Below, piece after piece: positions 23,735 to 36,073 of a stretch of DNA of 64,000 nucleotides (its first letter is position 1; each line of letters begins with the position of its first letter). Location: assembly GCF_032884065.1 (NCBI RefSeq), contig NC_088867.1, forward strand, positions 49,535,317-49,599,316, written 5' to 3'. The stretch comes from Artemia franciscana (taxonomy: Eukaryota > Arthropoda > Branchiopoda > Anostraca > Artemiidae). Below the pieces are notes generated by a model. It was given only the letters and a program-made list of their open reading frames with translations, had not been told where the DNA came from and did not search any database. The translations under genes and the position numbers were made by a program.

Positions 23735-24620
23735 CTAGTTGACCCCTGTCCGCGTTGCTGCGGCGCTGCACGCCCCAGCAACACGTGGAGCGTCAGCTAC
23801 TCCCCCCTCTTTTTTACTGTCGTCTGTTCCATAAATACATTATATGTTACCAATAGGCAACTTCCATAATTCAAAGTCCTTGTCCCGCGGGTTTTGAAAA
23901 AAGGGGGGAGGGGTGATTGACCTTTATTTATTTGATCTTTGAAGTTTCTTAAGCAAATTAACTATTTCAAAAGTTTGATTGGATGTGTTTGGGGAAAAGG
24001 CGGTTGGGGGGCGGGGCTGGTTGCCATTTCATCACTTCGTAACCATTAAAAAGGGAACTGTAATTTTAGACTTCCAATCAAATGAGCTCTCTCCGAAGTT
24101 ATACGACCACCCATTCCATAGAAATCTTATTGTTAACAATGGGCAATTTTCATAACTTACGGTCCTTGCCCCTGGAGCAGTGCAGGGGGGGTCAATTCTT
24201 GAAGCACGGTCATTTGACCTTTGGACCATTTTGAATAAAATGACTAACTCAAAATTTTGATCGAAATAATTAAGGAACGGAACGTAGGGACCCCTCCGGT
24301 CACTTTTCGCCCTAAGAGGGAACTAGAACTTTCAATTTCTAATCTAATAATCCTCCTCCGAAAATCTTTTTTAAAGTATGTTCCATAAAAAACATTACGT
24401 TTTAACAATGAACAACTTGCATAGCTTAGAACCCTTTCCCCTAGGGCTGGGGAGGCGATTGTCAAACATGGAGGCTTAGTTATTTTACCTTGGGAGTACT
24501 TTGAACCAATTTGCTATCTCAAGTTTTGATCGGATGCATTTGGTGAAAAAATGGCATGAAGAGGGGGGGGGGACCTGTTGCTACTATAAAGCTCCTTCAT
24601 TTCAAATTTAAGTGATCCAA
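23735..24620. repeat. Interspersed element with about 270-bp tandem units
   Basis: Starts ACTAGTTGACCCCTGTCCGC, a type of opening I associate with a widespread arthropod repeat. Three diverged units are anchored by CAATAGGCAACTTCC (23851), CAATGGGCAATTTTC (24137) and CAATGAACAACTTGC (24406), each followed by a CCTTG/CCTTT-C-run and then 'TTTGATCGGATG'-like phrases and a G-run. ORFs across it (24032-24229, 24244-24465) are by-products. Family unknown. Confidence 0.6.
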
Positions 24621-25640
24621 CCAATGAACCTGGGTTACATTTCCCTACGATACATTTCTCTATAATCGGATGATTCTTCCTTGCTTGAAAACCATTTTAA
24701 AGGGTTTTTAATTTTTCGTTACTATTGGCTAATCTTCTCTCTTTGCTAGATTGTCCCTATGGGGTGAAACTTAAATCACATACAGAGAATTAGAACCACA
24801 GGGAATTAGGTAAAGAAGTCGCTCAAGTTTGACATCATACCCCAGCGAAGGAACTCTTTAATAGTATTTTATATACTCTTGTCAAAGAAACGTTTGTTAA
24901 ATCATCTTGTATGTGAACCTTTTGACAAAATTGCATTTTTTTTTTATTCTTAGGTTACTTACAAAAAGCAGGTAGATATAATAATTAGCTTTCAAATAAG
25001 CCCTTCGAAATCTATCTACGACTTCGGGTTGTTTTTTAAATTCTCATAAATTTATTGTAGCTGCAAACTGTTATCATTAAGATTAATAAAAATAATAGCT
25101 ACGGATAATGAATCCACTTCAAATGGAAATTATTCCTATCTTGACATTTTCTTGAAGGCATCTTGAATTTTCGTCAACAAAGGGTTAAAGTTTATTCTTT
25201 ACTAGGTTACCCTTAAGGGGCAACCCCGATAAAAAAAACCTACACCATGGGAACTGGTTGATGTCTGTGAGTTTGATCCAGAAATAGATTTCTGACTCAG
25301 AAAGAGCAGAAAAATATGGTCAAACAGGAAGAAGTTGGTACTGATGTAGTCTTTCTAAATCGAGTTCCCACTATTTCAATTTGTCGCTTCTGAAACACCA
25401 GTATAACCTCCAAATGATTGAAGAATAAGAACCATTGACGATTTTTTTTTTCGTACCAAATGCTGGTAAAATGTTTGCATATGCATTAGTCTGCAATATG
25501 AAGAGGTTTTAATTTTATGAATATTAAAATTATTTTAAAAGATAAATGAATCGGAATCATCAGTTTTTAAGTTATCATAGTTCTAGAAAAATTGTTTTTA
25601 GGTTTAGGTTTATGGTCACTGGGGAAGATACATTACTTTA
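24621..25640. other. No gene supported
   Basis: AT-rich sequence upstream of the small membrane-protein ORF. Contains a T-run acceptor-like site near 24950 but no open block following it. Confidence 0.35.
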
Positions 25641-25669
25641 TCTTGTGATATTATCATGTTGTGATTAAC

Positions 25670-26029
25670 ATGTTGGCATTAAATCTCGTTTTGTGTTTAC
25701 TTGCAGGTTTCATAGGATATTTCAACGATAATTATGAGTTCGTCGAGGATTATTCGTTCATAAAGGATGAAGCCATGGCTCGTTTCACAGATACTGCGTT
25801 TCTACAAGGTTTACTGTTTGGTATTCTTATTAGCGTGCTGATTATTATATTTTGGTGTTATATCCCAAGCATAACATTCGTCGTTCTTGCATTTTTCGTT
25901 GGACGTTTTTTCAGGGAAGAAAACTTGGGTATACGTGAACATGTTTGCCACATAATCATTGGATCGTTTAAACCATACTTGAACATCGGTAAAGAAATTG
26001 CAGAGAAAGTTTGGCTTAAAATCAGATAA
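25670..26029 (+). CDS. Small predicted membrane protein, 119 residues, unrecognised
   Basis: Opens with MLALNLVLCLLAGFIGYF, which reads as a signal peptide or membrane anchor. It is followed by an acidic stretch (FNDNYEFVEDYSFIKDEAM) and two close hydrophobic spans, roughly residues 47-63 (FLQGLLFGILISVLIIIF) and 66-82 (YIPSITFVVLAFFVG). The tail after RFFREENLGIREH is amphipathic and ends KVWLKIR. ATG at 25670 has A at -3. Alternatively this is a terminal exon, because TGTTTACTTGCAG at 25694-25706 is a good splice acceptor in the same frame. A reticulon-like hairpin membrane topology is conceivable. No family recognised; the length and the hydrophobic pattern argue against chance. Confidence 0.55.
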   Translation: MLALNLVLCLLAGFIGYFNDNYEFVEDYSFIKDEAMARFTDTAFLQGLLFGILISVLIIIFWCYIPSITFVVLAFFVGRFFREENLGIREHVCHIIIGSFKPYLNIGKEIAEKVWLKIR

Positions 26030-26728
26030 CTATTTCTAGATCCTTGTGTAGTGAAAACTCTTCCCAAATTTTGTTTTGTGTTTATATTGCTTTGCACAAT
26101 ATTAGCATCAGAGGTGGGGAGACCACTGCTACCAATGTGGGTACCTCGGCTCGATATTATTACCAGACGACAGTAAAGTGACCCTAGTGAAGGAATCTAT
26201 GATTAATTTGGTAATTATGAACTTGACTCAAACCAGTTACTGTAATGGACCTGGCCAAAAGTCGACGAATAATATTTAATTCGCAGGTATTCTTCCACTA
26301 TCAGAGAAAAGTTTTCAGCCAATCTGTCAAAATCAGCTCTGACAGCCTTCTTCAAATTATTATGATTGCGTCGGTTGCTGCAACCTAGTAAAGAGAGAAC
26401 TTTGGCCCTTAGTAACCAAAAACTAAAAGTGTGCTGGAAATACTGGCCAGTGAATGACCTTTTCTATTTGATTCAGGAAAAGTAACTTTTATCAAAATTA
26501 TTCTTGATAGTGAAACAATATTTTAATCACAAATTTAAGAGAATATCGAAAAATACCTGAAGCCTTTCAAAATGGCGTCGGATCAGAAAAAAGTACACCA
26601 TTAGAGTCATTATGGCTGAAAGCCTATACTATTTATAAGAAACAGTCGTCTGGTTTGGCCAACAAGGAAAATCGTAGGCAGTACTGATTTGTCGTTTTTT
26701 CTCCTCCACTGCTTGTGGGATAGTGGAA
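26030..26728. other. No gene supported
   Basis: Follows the small membrane-protein stop. No AATAAA within the first 100 bases. No repeat family recognised until the short F1 copy. Confidence 0.3.
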
Positions 26729-27415
26729 TTAAACATATCGTAGTAACAAACTGTAAATAAGAAGCGAACCGGCTCAATAGTAACCGAAACTCTAAAAAAC
26801 GGAATTTTGACACCAATAGATACATCAAAAGAATCAGGTTTTTATGCTTGTTTTAAATATATAAGTTTCATCAAGTTTATCCCTACTCATCAAAAGTTAC
26901 GAGCCTGAGAAAGTTTGCCCTATTTTCGAAAAAAGGGGAAACACCCCGTAAAAGTCATAAAACCTTAATGAAAATCATACCGTCAGATTCAGCATATCAG
27001 AGCACCTTACTGTAGAGTGGAATTTGTATTTTTTGCCAGAAGAAGGATCAGAAGAAAGTTTTTTTCCAGGGGTGATCGTATCGATCCAGAGGTCCTATAG
27101 CGCTGTGAAAGAGCTCATTTGAACGGAAATTAAAAGTTCTAGTGCCCTATTTAAGGGGGGTTCATCCCCCCGTCAATACCTCACTCTTTAAGCTAAAGTT
27201 TTTTAGTGCTTTCAAAGAACTATTTATTCTAATTAAACGGCCTTTGTGATTCAGGGGTCATCCTAAAAGAATTGGAGCAAAATTCGAACTTTAGTGTAAA
27301 GAACAAGATATTGACAAGGGTGAACCCCCTCACATATGTAGTAATTTCTTTCGTTTTAAGTTTTAATGTTGCTGCTTACTTTTAGTTGAAAAAACTTCTT
27401 TTAAAATTTAATCTC
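26729..27415 (+). mobile_element. Short, diverged F1 copy ending at the internal hairpin
   Basis: Begins TTAAACATATCGTAGTAACA, a decayed F1 start, and follows F1 through GGCTCAATAGTAACCGAAAC and GGGGTGATCGTATCGA. It then has the hairpin with ACCTCACTCTTTAAGCTAAAG at about 27176 and its partner CTTTAGTGTAAAGAA at about 27292, ending GTTTTAAGTTTTAATGTTGC and TAAAATTTAAT at 27415. The hairpin corresponds to the internal one of long F1 copies, so this copy represents a shorter form. Confidence 0.75.
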
Positions 27416-27629
27416 ATAAAGAGCTCATTTAAGGAAAATTGCTGCATCCAAGTGTTTTAAAAACCACAATATTTAAATGAAATCCTTTTTTTGCAAAACT
27501 AAAGAGATAATCTTTGTGTCCAACATGACGAATGAGGCTATAATCGTAGGTTAGGGCCATGCATGACTTAATACACTAATTTTACTATAAACATTAAATT
27601 AATACACTAAAATTAGAGGATGCGCACAA

Positions 27630-27903
27630 AGAACAAAAACCAAGTGATTATTTTGAAGAAGTTTCAAGAAGACTCAATGGTGATAGTCAAGGCCTCATTT
27701 ATAGCGATACACATGTTAGAGTTTATGCAGAACAAAAACGACATTTGGTGATTTTGTTACACTGGACGATTTTGTCGGTACGTTCTTTATACCCCCCCCC
27801 CCCCTAAACGCAAAACCCAAACTGGACCCCTGGAACTAAGTGATTATTTGGAAGTGTCAAGAAGACTTGATGGTGATAGTCATTGAGTCATTTATAGCTA
27901 TGA
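27630..27903. repeat. Local direct duplication with C-run
   Basis: AAGTGATTATTT...AAGAAGACT.AATGGTGATAGTCA occurs at 27639-27712 and again at 27838-27902. A C13 run lies between them at 27792-27804. Confidence 0.6.
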
Positions 27904-28080
27904 AATAAAAAAGACAAGTTTTTTCAACTGAAAGTAAGGAGTGACATTAAAACTTACAACGAAAAGAAGTTATTCTGTATTTGAAAGGGGCTGTCCCCTC
28001 CTCAACGTCCCGCTCTTTAATTAAAGTTTTCCTAAGATTGCTAGGTACTTCCCTCTTTTTAAAAATCGATCTTCAAAAAT
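27904..28080 (+). repeat. Single F1 hairpin arm
   Basis: AAAAAAGACAAGTTTTTTCAACTGAAAGTAAGGAGTGACATTAAAAC-type arm through CGTCCCGCTCTTTAATTAAAG, with no second arm. It is a half-hairpin remnant. Confidence 0.65.
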
Positions 28081-29370
28081 AAAGCAAAATCAAGTTTGTT
28101 GGAGTTTTAGCCTTTTTCTATGTCTAGACTTTTCATATAAAAAAAAACTGCACAAAATTTAAGTTTGGACTTTAGTAGCATTTCCAACAGTGTGAAATTA
28201 GCTTGTTTTTGCTCCGAGTAAAGAGTTACCACTTTTTGGAGCACCTTCTCATTTTACAGCTCGACCTTAGCTTGCGGTTTCGTTAAGTTAGAACTGAAGC
28301 TTGTTTTGTGCTAAGTTCAGTCTTGATCAGAGTTTCCTCCCCTAGTGGTTTATCAATATTTCTAGTGAGTTTTTATATTGCCTAAACAAAAAACCCTAAA
28401 TTTGTACAAAAATCACTAGATTATTGAAGAAATTCACTAAAATCTAGTGATTTCTTTTGTCACCGGGTTGCAGCCCTGATTTTCATTCAGAGTTCAATGG
28501 GGAAGTTTTTTATTTTTGCATGACCAGTGACCAAAGAGTTATAATTTGAATGAGCGGATTATAATTCTTGATTTTTAAAAGCAGTTTTGTCATTAAAGGA
28601 CAGATTTTGCAGCCTATTTCCATATAAAAATTACTTTGGACCTTGGTTTGGAAAAAGACGTAAGCTATTTTTGAACTAGATATTGTAAATAACCCCAGTT
28701 GCAACTGACATCATCGTATAGTCTTACTACATCTACCCTCTTTAAGCGAGAAATAAAGTTGCATTTTTGTTTGTTTTGTTTTTTCGAAAATGGCTACATA
28801 TTTTTATTGAAAATATGTTTTCTTGTCATTGCAAATGGCCGCATAATTTTTTTGAGAAATTAAAACAATGCAATTTTTTGGCTTGAAAATATGACCTAGA
28901 TTAGACATGACTATGGGATGTTTTTTTTTTTTTTTTTTAACTGTACAAGATGACAAAAAAACCTGATCAGCTAAAGAAAAAGACACGGAAAAAATGCATT
29001 AAGTAATCATGAACAAAGATGAAACAAACCGAAATATGCGGTTAGAAGACATGCAACAACGGTATCAAGTCTAGCGCTCTAACCATTCGTCTTGGACAGC
29101 TCAATCTTTTGCCAATTTTCTTGTACCATTCATCAGGTTTTGCCAATTTTTTCGTTCTTATCTTTCTGGGTCTACTGCGTTGCCGCTAAGATCAAACCCA
29201 CTACATCACTATAGGATTTAACAACTATGATGATGCTCAAACGAATTTATTAAAAAACGGTTGGTGGTTCTTTATAACCAAGCTGGTTTGTGCTAGTTTT
29301 ATACCTGTTTTTCGTCTTCTTTTTGTATGTTGAATAATTATATTGGTTTTACCCATGTCTACATAGCTTC
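28081..29370. other. No gene supported
   Basis: AT-rich. A T18 run lies near 28921-28938. The 28438-28460 area contains CACTAGATT/AATCTAGTG-like small palindromes. No splice-framed exon seen. Confidence 0.3.
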
Positions 29371-29374
29371 GTAA

Positions 29375-29690
29375 AATAAAATGTATAGGATGTCATTGGA
29401 TTTTACAATCCCTACCAGTGGCGCTGATCTCCATTTCATGGCCCTTCCGCCGGGAAGTGTAATGGAAGGTTGGGAACCAGTCATCCTGTGCTTTCCCATA
29501 CCCTTCCTATTTGCCTTCCCCGGGTACCCATTTAAAGCTGGGTCAACTCTGGTTCCTACACAGTCTAACCAATGACCCCCGTTCAAACCAAATAATGAAC
29601 GACACCAGGAATCGAATTCTTGTCCTCATGGACAAAGGGTCTGAAATCTCTCGTGCTTATCACTCGGATGTTAACCTGCTCTAAATTTGT
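29375..29690 (-). mobile_element. tRNA-derived SINE (Leu/Ser-like head)
   Basis: Minus strand from 29690: TCCGAGTGATAAGCACGAGA (A-box region of a class II-like tRNA), TTTCAGACCCTTTGTCC, then GAATTCGATTCCTGG (B box). The body to 29375 contains GGGTCAACTCTGG-complement and the phrase GGTACCCATTTAAAGCTGGG (plus strand, 29523). This body segment is shared with the tandem array at 54.7-55.4 kb (GGTACCCATTTGGAGCTGGG). No coding function; the minus-strand 75-codon ORF across it is incidental. Confidence 0.65.
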
Positions 29691-32307
29691 AAAAATAACT
29701 TAGTGTCATTTTTATCGAAATACTTTTTTTTGTATTTCCATTGAAAAGGTCGAAACAACAACAAAATTATGCCCAGGATTTTGTCAAGTACGTTGCCCCC
29801 TCCCAAATTTTCATGAATTGGCACCACCCTACCTTAAACTAGTAATTTAGGATCGAAGACTCCTTTCACTGTATTTCTATTTTGTCGTATTTTTCAAACG
29901 TATCTTTTATTACAACTATAAAGAATAACCTTTTAAGATGTATGCTGTGTTTTGCGTAAAGCAAAAATAAGAACTTAGTACTGAAAGTAAAAATCTGGTC
30001 ATTAGGAATAAGGGCCACGTCTCTTATTTTAGGCAAATCAAAAAGATATATTTGCATGAAAAATAAAACAAGGAAATGTTTAGGAAAAAGGTGAAGTGGT
30101 TGATCTATTGATAAAACTTCAGAACTAGAATGATTAAGATAAGCAACCAAAATTGATGAGCATTTAATAATATTAAAAATGTAAATAAAAAAGATACGTA
30201 TTGACGGTTCTTTTTTAAATTCCACCCGCACTTAAGACGGAATGTCGATATGCATAAAACGTAAAGGCATAGTACTTACTGTTTTCCTTAGCTAGCAGAA
30301 AACCAGCGAAAGCAATAAGATAAAAATCAGAAAATAATTTTATTCTTGTCTTAATGTCATACATCATTCATTATATAAATATTTGCTATAACATCTTGCC
30401 TATGTTTTACTCTTTTGATTCGTCCGTCTTTGATAGGCCGAGATTAACGTTGTATTGCACCTTGAAACCAAGCCACAATACTTTTTTTTCCATAATTTAA
30501 TGTTGGGTTTCCTGTCCCCCTCCTCCCTCGCAAACCCTATCTCTGGCTATGCCAGTATCCTAATCATGTTATTTGATTTTAAAATGCTAAGATATAGATA
30601 AAAGAAACACTCATTATTATTGTTAATTCATTACCCGTCAAAAACGGAAAAGACGGAGTATATAAAAGAAAAAGAAAGAAAAGCACAAAAATTTAAATAC
30701 ACTTCCACTACAAATATTATAAAAATAACACTAGTCCAGGGGACCTCAACTTTATGGACAAACCTCGCCATTTGTATTAAAGGCTGGTTCAAACGCAGTG
30801 GAAAATTTTTGAAAAGAACTAATCAATACAGAAGAAAAAGTATCCAAAGAATAGGTACAAGATTGTTCCTGAAATACGCACTTTTTATAGGTACCTATAG
30901 CCGCTTTTTTGTGGCTCACAATTTAGCTCAAAGACTGTTTCTTGAAAAGAGTTTTCTTTCTCTTGTTAGCTGCATAGAGAGATTGATTCGTGTCTAGTAA
31001 AAACAGGTGGTTCTAAACAAGAATCACAAATCTCGTACTTTTGGGAAGTTTACAATTTATACTGCCAATTTCAAAATTATTTGCTGATTTTTGCTCGGAC
31101 GAAAGACAAGTCAATCAGAGCCGTAATAAAACCGGAAAAATCGCCAGCGCTAAAACCAATCGATGCCAAGGGAAAAACCAATCAATTTTTACCATTGTAC
31201 CGGTCGCAGGGCTGCCACAGGTACGAGGAGTTATTTAAAACGTTTAAAGACTTTCTTTTGCGGAAACCTTCCTGACACCAAAAAAGGTTCTAATAGAGAT
31301 CTGGTCCAGCTGTTGTTTACCGTATAAATAAAAACAATCAGCATTATAGTCGATATTCACACAGATCTCTCAATAGCCTGGAACCAGGACAGTTCTGGAA
31401 AGACATGGGTTATGTCAAGATGATATGTTCAATTAGATTTCCCTTTTTTTTCTTCTCAGGTTTCTTATTTTTGCTCCTTCCTGATTTTCTATTACGAAGG
31501 TAGAAAAATTGAAAAACACAAGGTAATCACTTCAGTTAATAACCAAAAACTCATCACAAAACCGCAACATTTCAAAATCACTTATTTTTTTCTTTTTTTA
31601 GTTTTGTTTCTTGTAGACTTCTTCAGAATAGCAATAATCAGCAACTGCTTTTTTCTGTTTCGAAAGAAAAATTTCGAGCTAACAAATTATTGTTGAGTTA
31701 AACGTGAAAGACAGTTACCACTTCCCATTATTTAAGTTGAACATTTTTTGCATTATTTTTTTTTCAATAGTTTTTTTTTATTTACGGCTACTATTGACCG
31801 AGTATCAGTTTTTTTACTAAGTTGCAGCTATCTTAGCAACAATGATATAAGGACTAATTAAGTTGGGTTCGACATCAATGGCTACTTTGGTGAATTAAAT
31901 TGTCCATTAAGAGCAAGAAGCTAAGAAAAAATGTCGAACCTCAGTCAATACATATATAAAACAATAAAAACAAGCTTGAATGATTCCAGAGATAATGTAC
32001 GTGAAATTTTTTCCCCATCATTATCAATATGGACACTGTAGCCTTGAAATTCTTCTGCAGTCCTCAGGAGACTAAAGATCACTAACACACTAATAAGACT
32101 TCTTGGCTGAAGTATTGACACGAATGAATCTTGTAACAAGGGATTTTTAGGGATATTATAGTTGTTATAGGGACTTTAGGGAAAAAGTGACAGCCATTCG
32201 ATCGTTTTTCCAGCTTTTTCAGTACCTATTTGCGGACCTTAACAATTATAAACAATAAGACAATGAATGAAATGTATGTAATCTTGGAAAATGTAGATAT
32301 GTGCGAT
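29691..32307. other. No firm gene; two coding-like patches
   Basis: The plus ORFs at 30620-30997 and 31081-31275 begin with TTG, not ATG, and match nothing I know. The second (ending YEELFKTFKDFLLRKPS) has a somewhat protein-like composition. On the minus strand, 31945-32115 reads LRTAEEFQGYSVHIDNDGEK, also coding-like, directly downstream of the terminal exon below. None has convincing splice sites. Confidence 0.3.
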
Positions 32308-32396
32308 TTATGAAGTAAATAAAGGAAGAAGTTTCAAAAGCACACAACGAGGGACATTGACTGATTCTTTTTGCAAAAGTAGGTCTTCAAGCCTGC
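32308..32396 (-). CDS. Exon 5 (terminal) of the minus-strand gene
   Basis: Acceptor TTCTATTTTCAG ends at 32397. With one base carried from the previous exon the frame reads (G)RLEDLLLQKESVNVPRCV, then LLKLLPLFTS and TAA at 32308-32310. The other two frames close early. Phase 1 entry matches the exit of the exon at 35966-36073. No clear AATAAA was found in the next 150 bases, so the true transcript end is not located. Confidence 0.6.
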
Positions 32397-35165
32397 CTGA
32401 AAATAGAATAAAAAATCTTAGTACCTTTTAGGACCTAAAAATAACATTATAATGAGCAAAAGATGAGTTGCAATGCTCCACACCAAACATGATTTGAAAA
32501 AAAATCTAACTGACCAGAAAAAAAATTATTTCTCTATCAACAGATATTTTTGGTAAATCATGTTACACGCCTCAACATCTTACAATTCTAGGAGGAACAG
32601 GTCGATAGAAAATAATTTTAAAACCTTTTTTTATGCTACTTAGAATTCTTTTTAAATCACTCTGTAACTACAACAAAGTATTTCCAAAAGTAGAGACTAT
32701 TGCAAATTATCCAAAACGTATTTAGTACTTTTTTTTTTTATTAACAGTTTCTTCTTTTGCAATTTACTTTGTTAATTGTGTATGCCTACATTGGAGTTCT
32801 TTTCCTAATGAACTTGCTATATTTGGTCACTAAAACTAACAAGCCCTATAATTCGAGATCCCTAAGGATGGAAACCCCTTATAAATGCGAATCTTCTGCT
32901 AAATGGTCTAACTGCCGAATTAAAATGTAAACATACCCTGATAACAAATCAATATTAACTTAAGTTTATGTTGTCTTTATTTTTTCTATTTACATATCTT
33001 TGCCTTTGTCTTTTTCTCTTATTTGATATTCATTTAAAGTCAAAACTTGGAAAGTCCCCCAGAGAAAAATCTAAAAGACATCAATAATCTCCCAGTTTAG
33101 TTTGCATGCTGTCTATGCTTTTTACTTCAAATAGGAACAAGTGCAGTATTCGCAGTATTAGCGATTTCTAATTCCTAGAAAGTTCTTGTAGAAACTTTTC
33201 GTGTAATTCAAACCAGTTCACTAGTTCATACAGATATCAAAGATATTGGGAGGAACGACAGAGAATATAATTGGTGATATTTTACTAATGATATTTAAAG
33301 CAACTAACATTAAATTTTATTCATTTTTGTTTATTTTCTGTTTTTCATTTTATTCAGTTTTTATTCATTATTTTTTTTTTAAAGGAGATTACTCCTTTCT
33401 TTCTTTTTTTTCTGTTCAGCAAAGTTGTGATTAATTGTTAGGAATGTGTTCCATTTCTTGCATTCTTTACCCCAGGTTACGAAACTCCTTTTTTCATTAC
33501 CCAGCTCCTTATGTAGCGTTGGAGGCACTTTTATAGTGCTCATATCAGTTTCGTCCCGTCGTTAAACCTTTGTTTAAAAGAATAAGCAGATCTTAAATAC
33601 AGTAAATACACTTAGTTTGACTCATATCAACCGTCAGTACGGCTGAACTCAATTCTTCGCTTAAAAGGGAACAAGTTCAATAAAATTCTAGACTTACCAT
33701 ACAGCAGCTTTACCATACACTTACCATACATGTCAGACTTTCAGCCCACGAAACACTTATGATTTGGGAATGATAGTGGATATGACAGATATTTATCATT
33801 AAATCTTAGAAAATTCAGGTTTTTATGATACCAATGTGGCCAAAGACTTCACATTACACAGTCAAATTTACCATCGATAGTTAGCTAGTTTACAATCATG
33901 ATTTCCGTAAGCCCTTTTTCCTTTGTTTCAGATATAAGCCATCGTGCGCATTGTTTGCGTTTTCTTGTTCCACGAGAAGGGATCGACTAGTCTGTTCATT
34001 CGCTAAGGTGAAGATAAACTGTCTCTGCTACAAATCTTTCTTCAATCTTTGTTACAGATTGGGAGGCAAAACCAATTCGGGGGGGGGGACTAATCCCATT
34101 TGCCTAACAACTTCACACTAGTAAAGAACGTTGTTACTCAAAAGCTTTTTGTTTTTTTTTAAAGAGTGCTATATTTTCTTAAACTTTCAGCTTGAAGTAA
34201 TAATAACAAATTTCCCTTTCAGTAGGAGTGAAAAACTATTTGTGGTTTATTTATTTATTTGAAAACTCGTCATCTTTCATTTGAAGAACATCATTGAGTT
34301 TTCGCTCTCTTTTTCGTTTCTCTAAAAAATTGGGCAAATGCAACAACAGCAAAAAACGATGTTGTTTGGCTTTTCTTTCTCACACGCTTAAAAAATAATA
34401 TAATTGGCGTACAAAAATACGTCACAAACATTAACCAATGAAATTAAAGCAGGCTTTAACACGTAAGAATAGGGTAGTAGGGCCTTTTTCTCTCATTGGT
34501 TTAAAAAGATATTAACGAAGGGTATATCCAAAACGATGTCCCATAGGAAAACAATAATTAAAATAGAGCAAAATGAAAGTTTTAAGGGTTTAATGGTCCT
34601 ATTTTTGACATAAAAACTCTTCTGCTGCTGCTAAGAAATTTAAGTCTTTGAAAACTCATCTCTAAAATACCCAATTTAGCATTAAATTGTCAAGGGATTA
34701 ATCTCTGGCAAACCTGTAGACAGGGATGGCTGAAAGTCACCTGGGACTAGCAATTACTGGTGATGATAAACCTTGCCCTAACTCAGTGCAATAGATTCTT
34801 TTTTATTATTTTTTTGATGCTAGATTTAACGACACAATTCTCTTACTATATCAAGGTTCAAGGTTCTTTTAATACAACCAATATATACAAAATATTAGGT
34901 AACTCAAAGCTGAGAGTATAACTCGAATGCAATTGAGCTACCTTTAAGCAACACTAAATCTGCACAAAAATTAAAAATAAATAGTTCTCTAACCAATCTT
35001 GGCAGAAATAAATAAAAAACAAAAAACAAAAACAATATGCCACTAGTCCTGGCAATTGTCTCTATCCCCAAGCATTGTCAAAAATTATTGAACAGCACGA
35101 TGAGCTAGAGATGGCTTGGCTGACAATACAAGTCAAAACGAGTAGTTTCTTGTTTCAGCTGTCAT
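32397..35165. other. Intron of the minus-strand gene; nothing else seen
   Basis: AT-rich intron sequence with T-runs (32730, 33371) and a G9 run at 34080-34088. No repeat family recognised. Confidence 0.45.
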
Positions 35166-35166
35166 T

Positions 35167-35245
<79 letters not shown>

Positions 35246-35412
35246 TATGTTTTTATTGAAAAGAAAAGAAAATATTTTTAATGATTTCATTCAATAAAAC
35301 AAAACAAAAATAATCAAAAGGCACAAAAACAAGAGACAATGAACCTGATTATGACAATAGGACGGTGGAACGGACCAAGGCAAAACGGTGCATTATGTAT
35401 TAGTTTATAGCT
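35166..35412 (-). mobile_element. Short retroposon with (CT)n tail, copy 1
   Basis: On the minus strand a 175-bp body begins TAAGCTATAAACTAATAC, passes GCACCGTTTTGCCTTGGTCC and CCTATTGTCATAATCAGGTT, ends TTTTCAATAAAAAC and continues as a (CT)n tail of about 75 bases (35169-35244). A second copy at 40103-40354 stops at the same 5' base. AATAAA followed by a simple-repeat tail suggests retroposition. Confidence 0.65.
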
Positions 35413-35965
35413 TACAGCTTGTTTCTGCTGCAGTTGAATTGTAATTCCAACGCTAATTTTTCAGCGGAGTTTTAATTTCATGCAATAAAAAAGAATTCGT
35501 GACAAACCCTCACACAGACAGCAGATGCCTTTGGACCAAAATCCATTTTCAAATTTGCACAGTTCGTTTCACAATTCCGAAAAATATACATACATTTTTC
35601 TCTGCTTTTCTGAAGATAAAACAAAGGAGAGTAAGTAAGAGAAAATATATATATATATATTGTATTTATATTATTTAGTTTTAGATTCTAGTTGTTTTTC
35701 GTTTTATTCTACACTGAAGGCGCCTTGTTCGAAATTTGTCAAAACAAGGAATGTTGAGAAATATTCCTTTGATTTTTGTTCTCTTCGTTTTCCTTTACTG
35801 GCCATAGACCCGTTTGTCTCTTTCAGATTCTTTTCTTTGTTTTGTTCGGCTTTAGATCTTTTATTTTCTGACAGATGTACCCCGCTTTCTTCATTCGTCT
35901 CTGAAACATCCACCATGATAAGCAAAAATATCATACTCTCGTGTCTGATTATCAGTTTTTCTTAC

Positions 35966-36073
35966 CTTTAAGTAATGATAATTTCAGGTCATTGAAGGCC
36001 AGGTATCCCGAAAGCACTTCGCAACTAGGTAAAGCATGGTCTTGCCGTAATTTCTTTCCAGATTCAAATATAA
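35966..36073 (-). CDS. Exon 4 of the minus-strand gene
   Basis: Acceptor TTTTTCAG ends at 36074 and donor GTAAGA starts at 35965. In the frame set by the previous exon it reads IFESGKKLRQDHALPSCEVL then SGYLAFNDLKLSLLK. It enters and leaves in phase 1 (108 bp). Both flanking exons fit this phase exactly. No known domain. Confidence 0.7.

Noticed and set aside
30620..30997. 125-codon plus-strand ORF
   Set aside because: Begins with TTG and has a composition expected of A-rich random sequence (Lys, Ile, Tyr, Arg). No motif or splice support.
31081..31275. 64-codon plus-strand ORF ending FKDFLLRKPS
   Set aside because: Somewhat protein-like, but no ATG, no good acceptor and no match; recorded only as a patch in the spacer entry.
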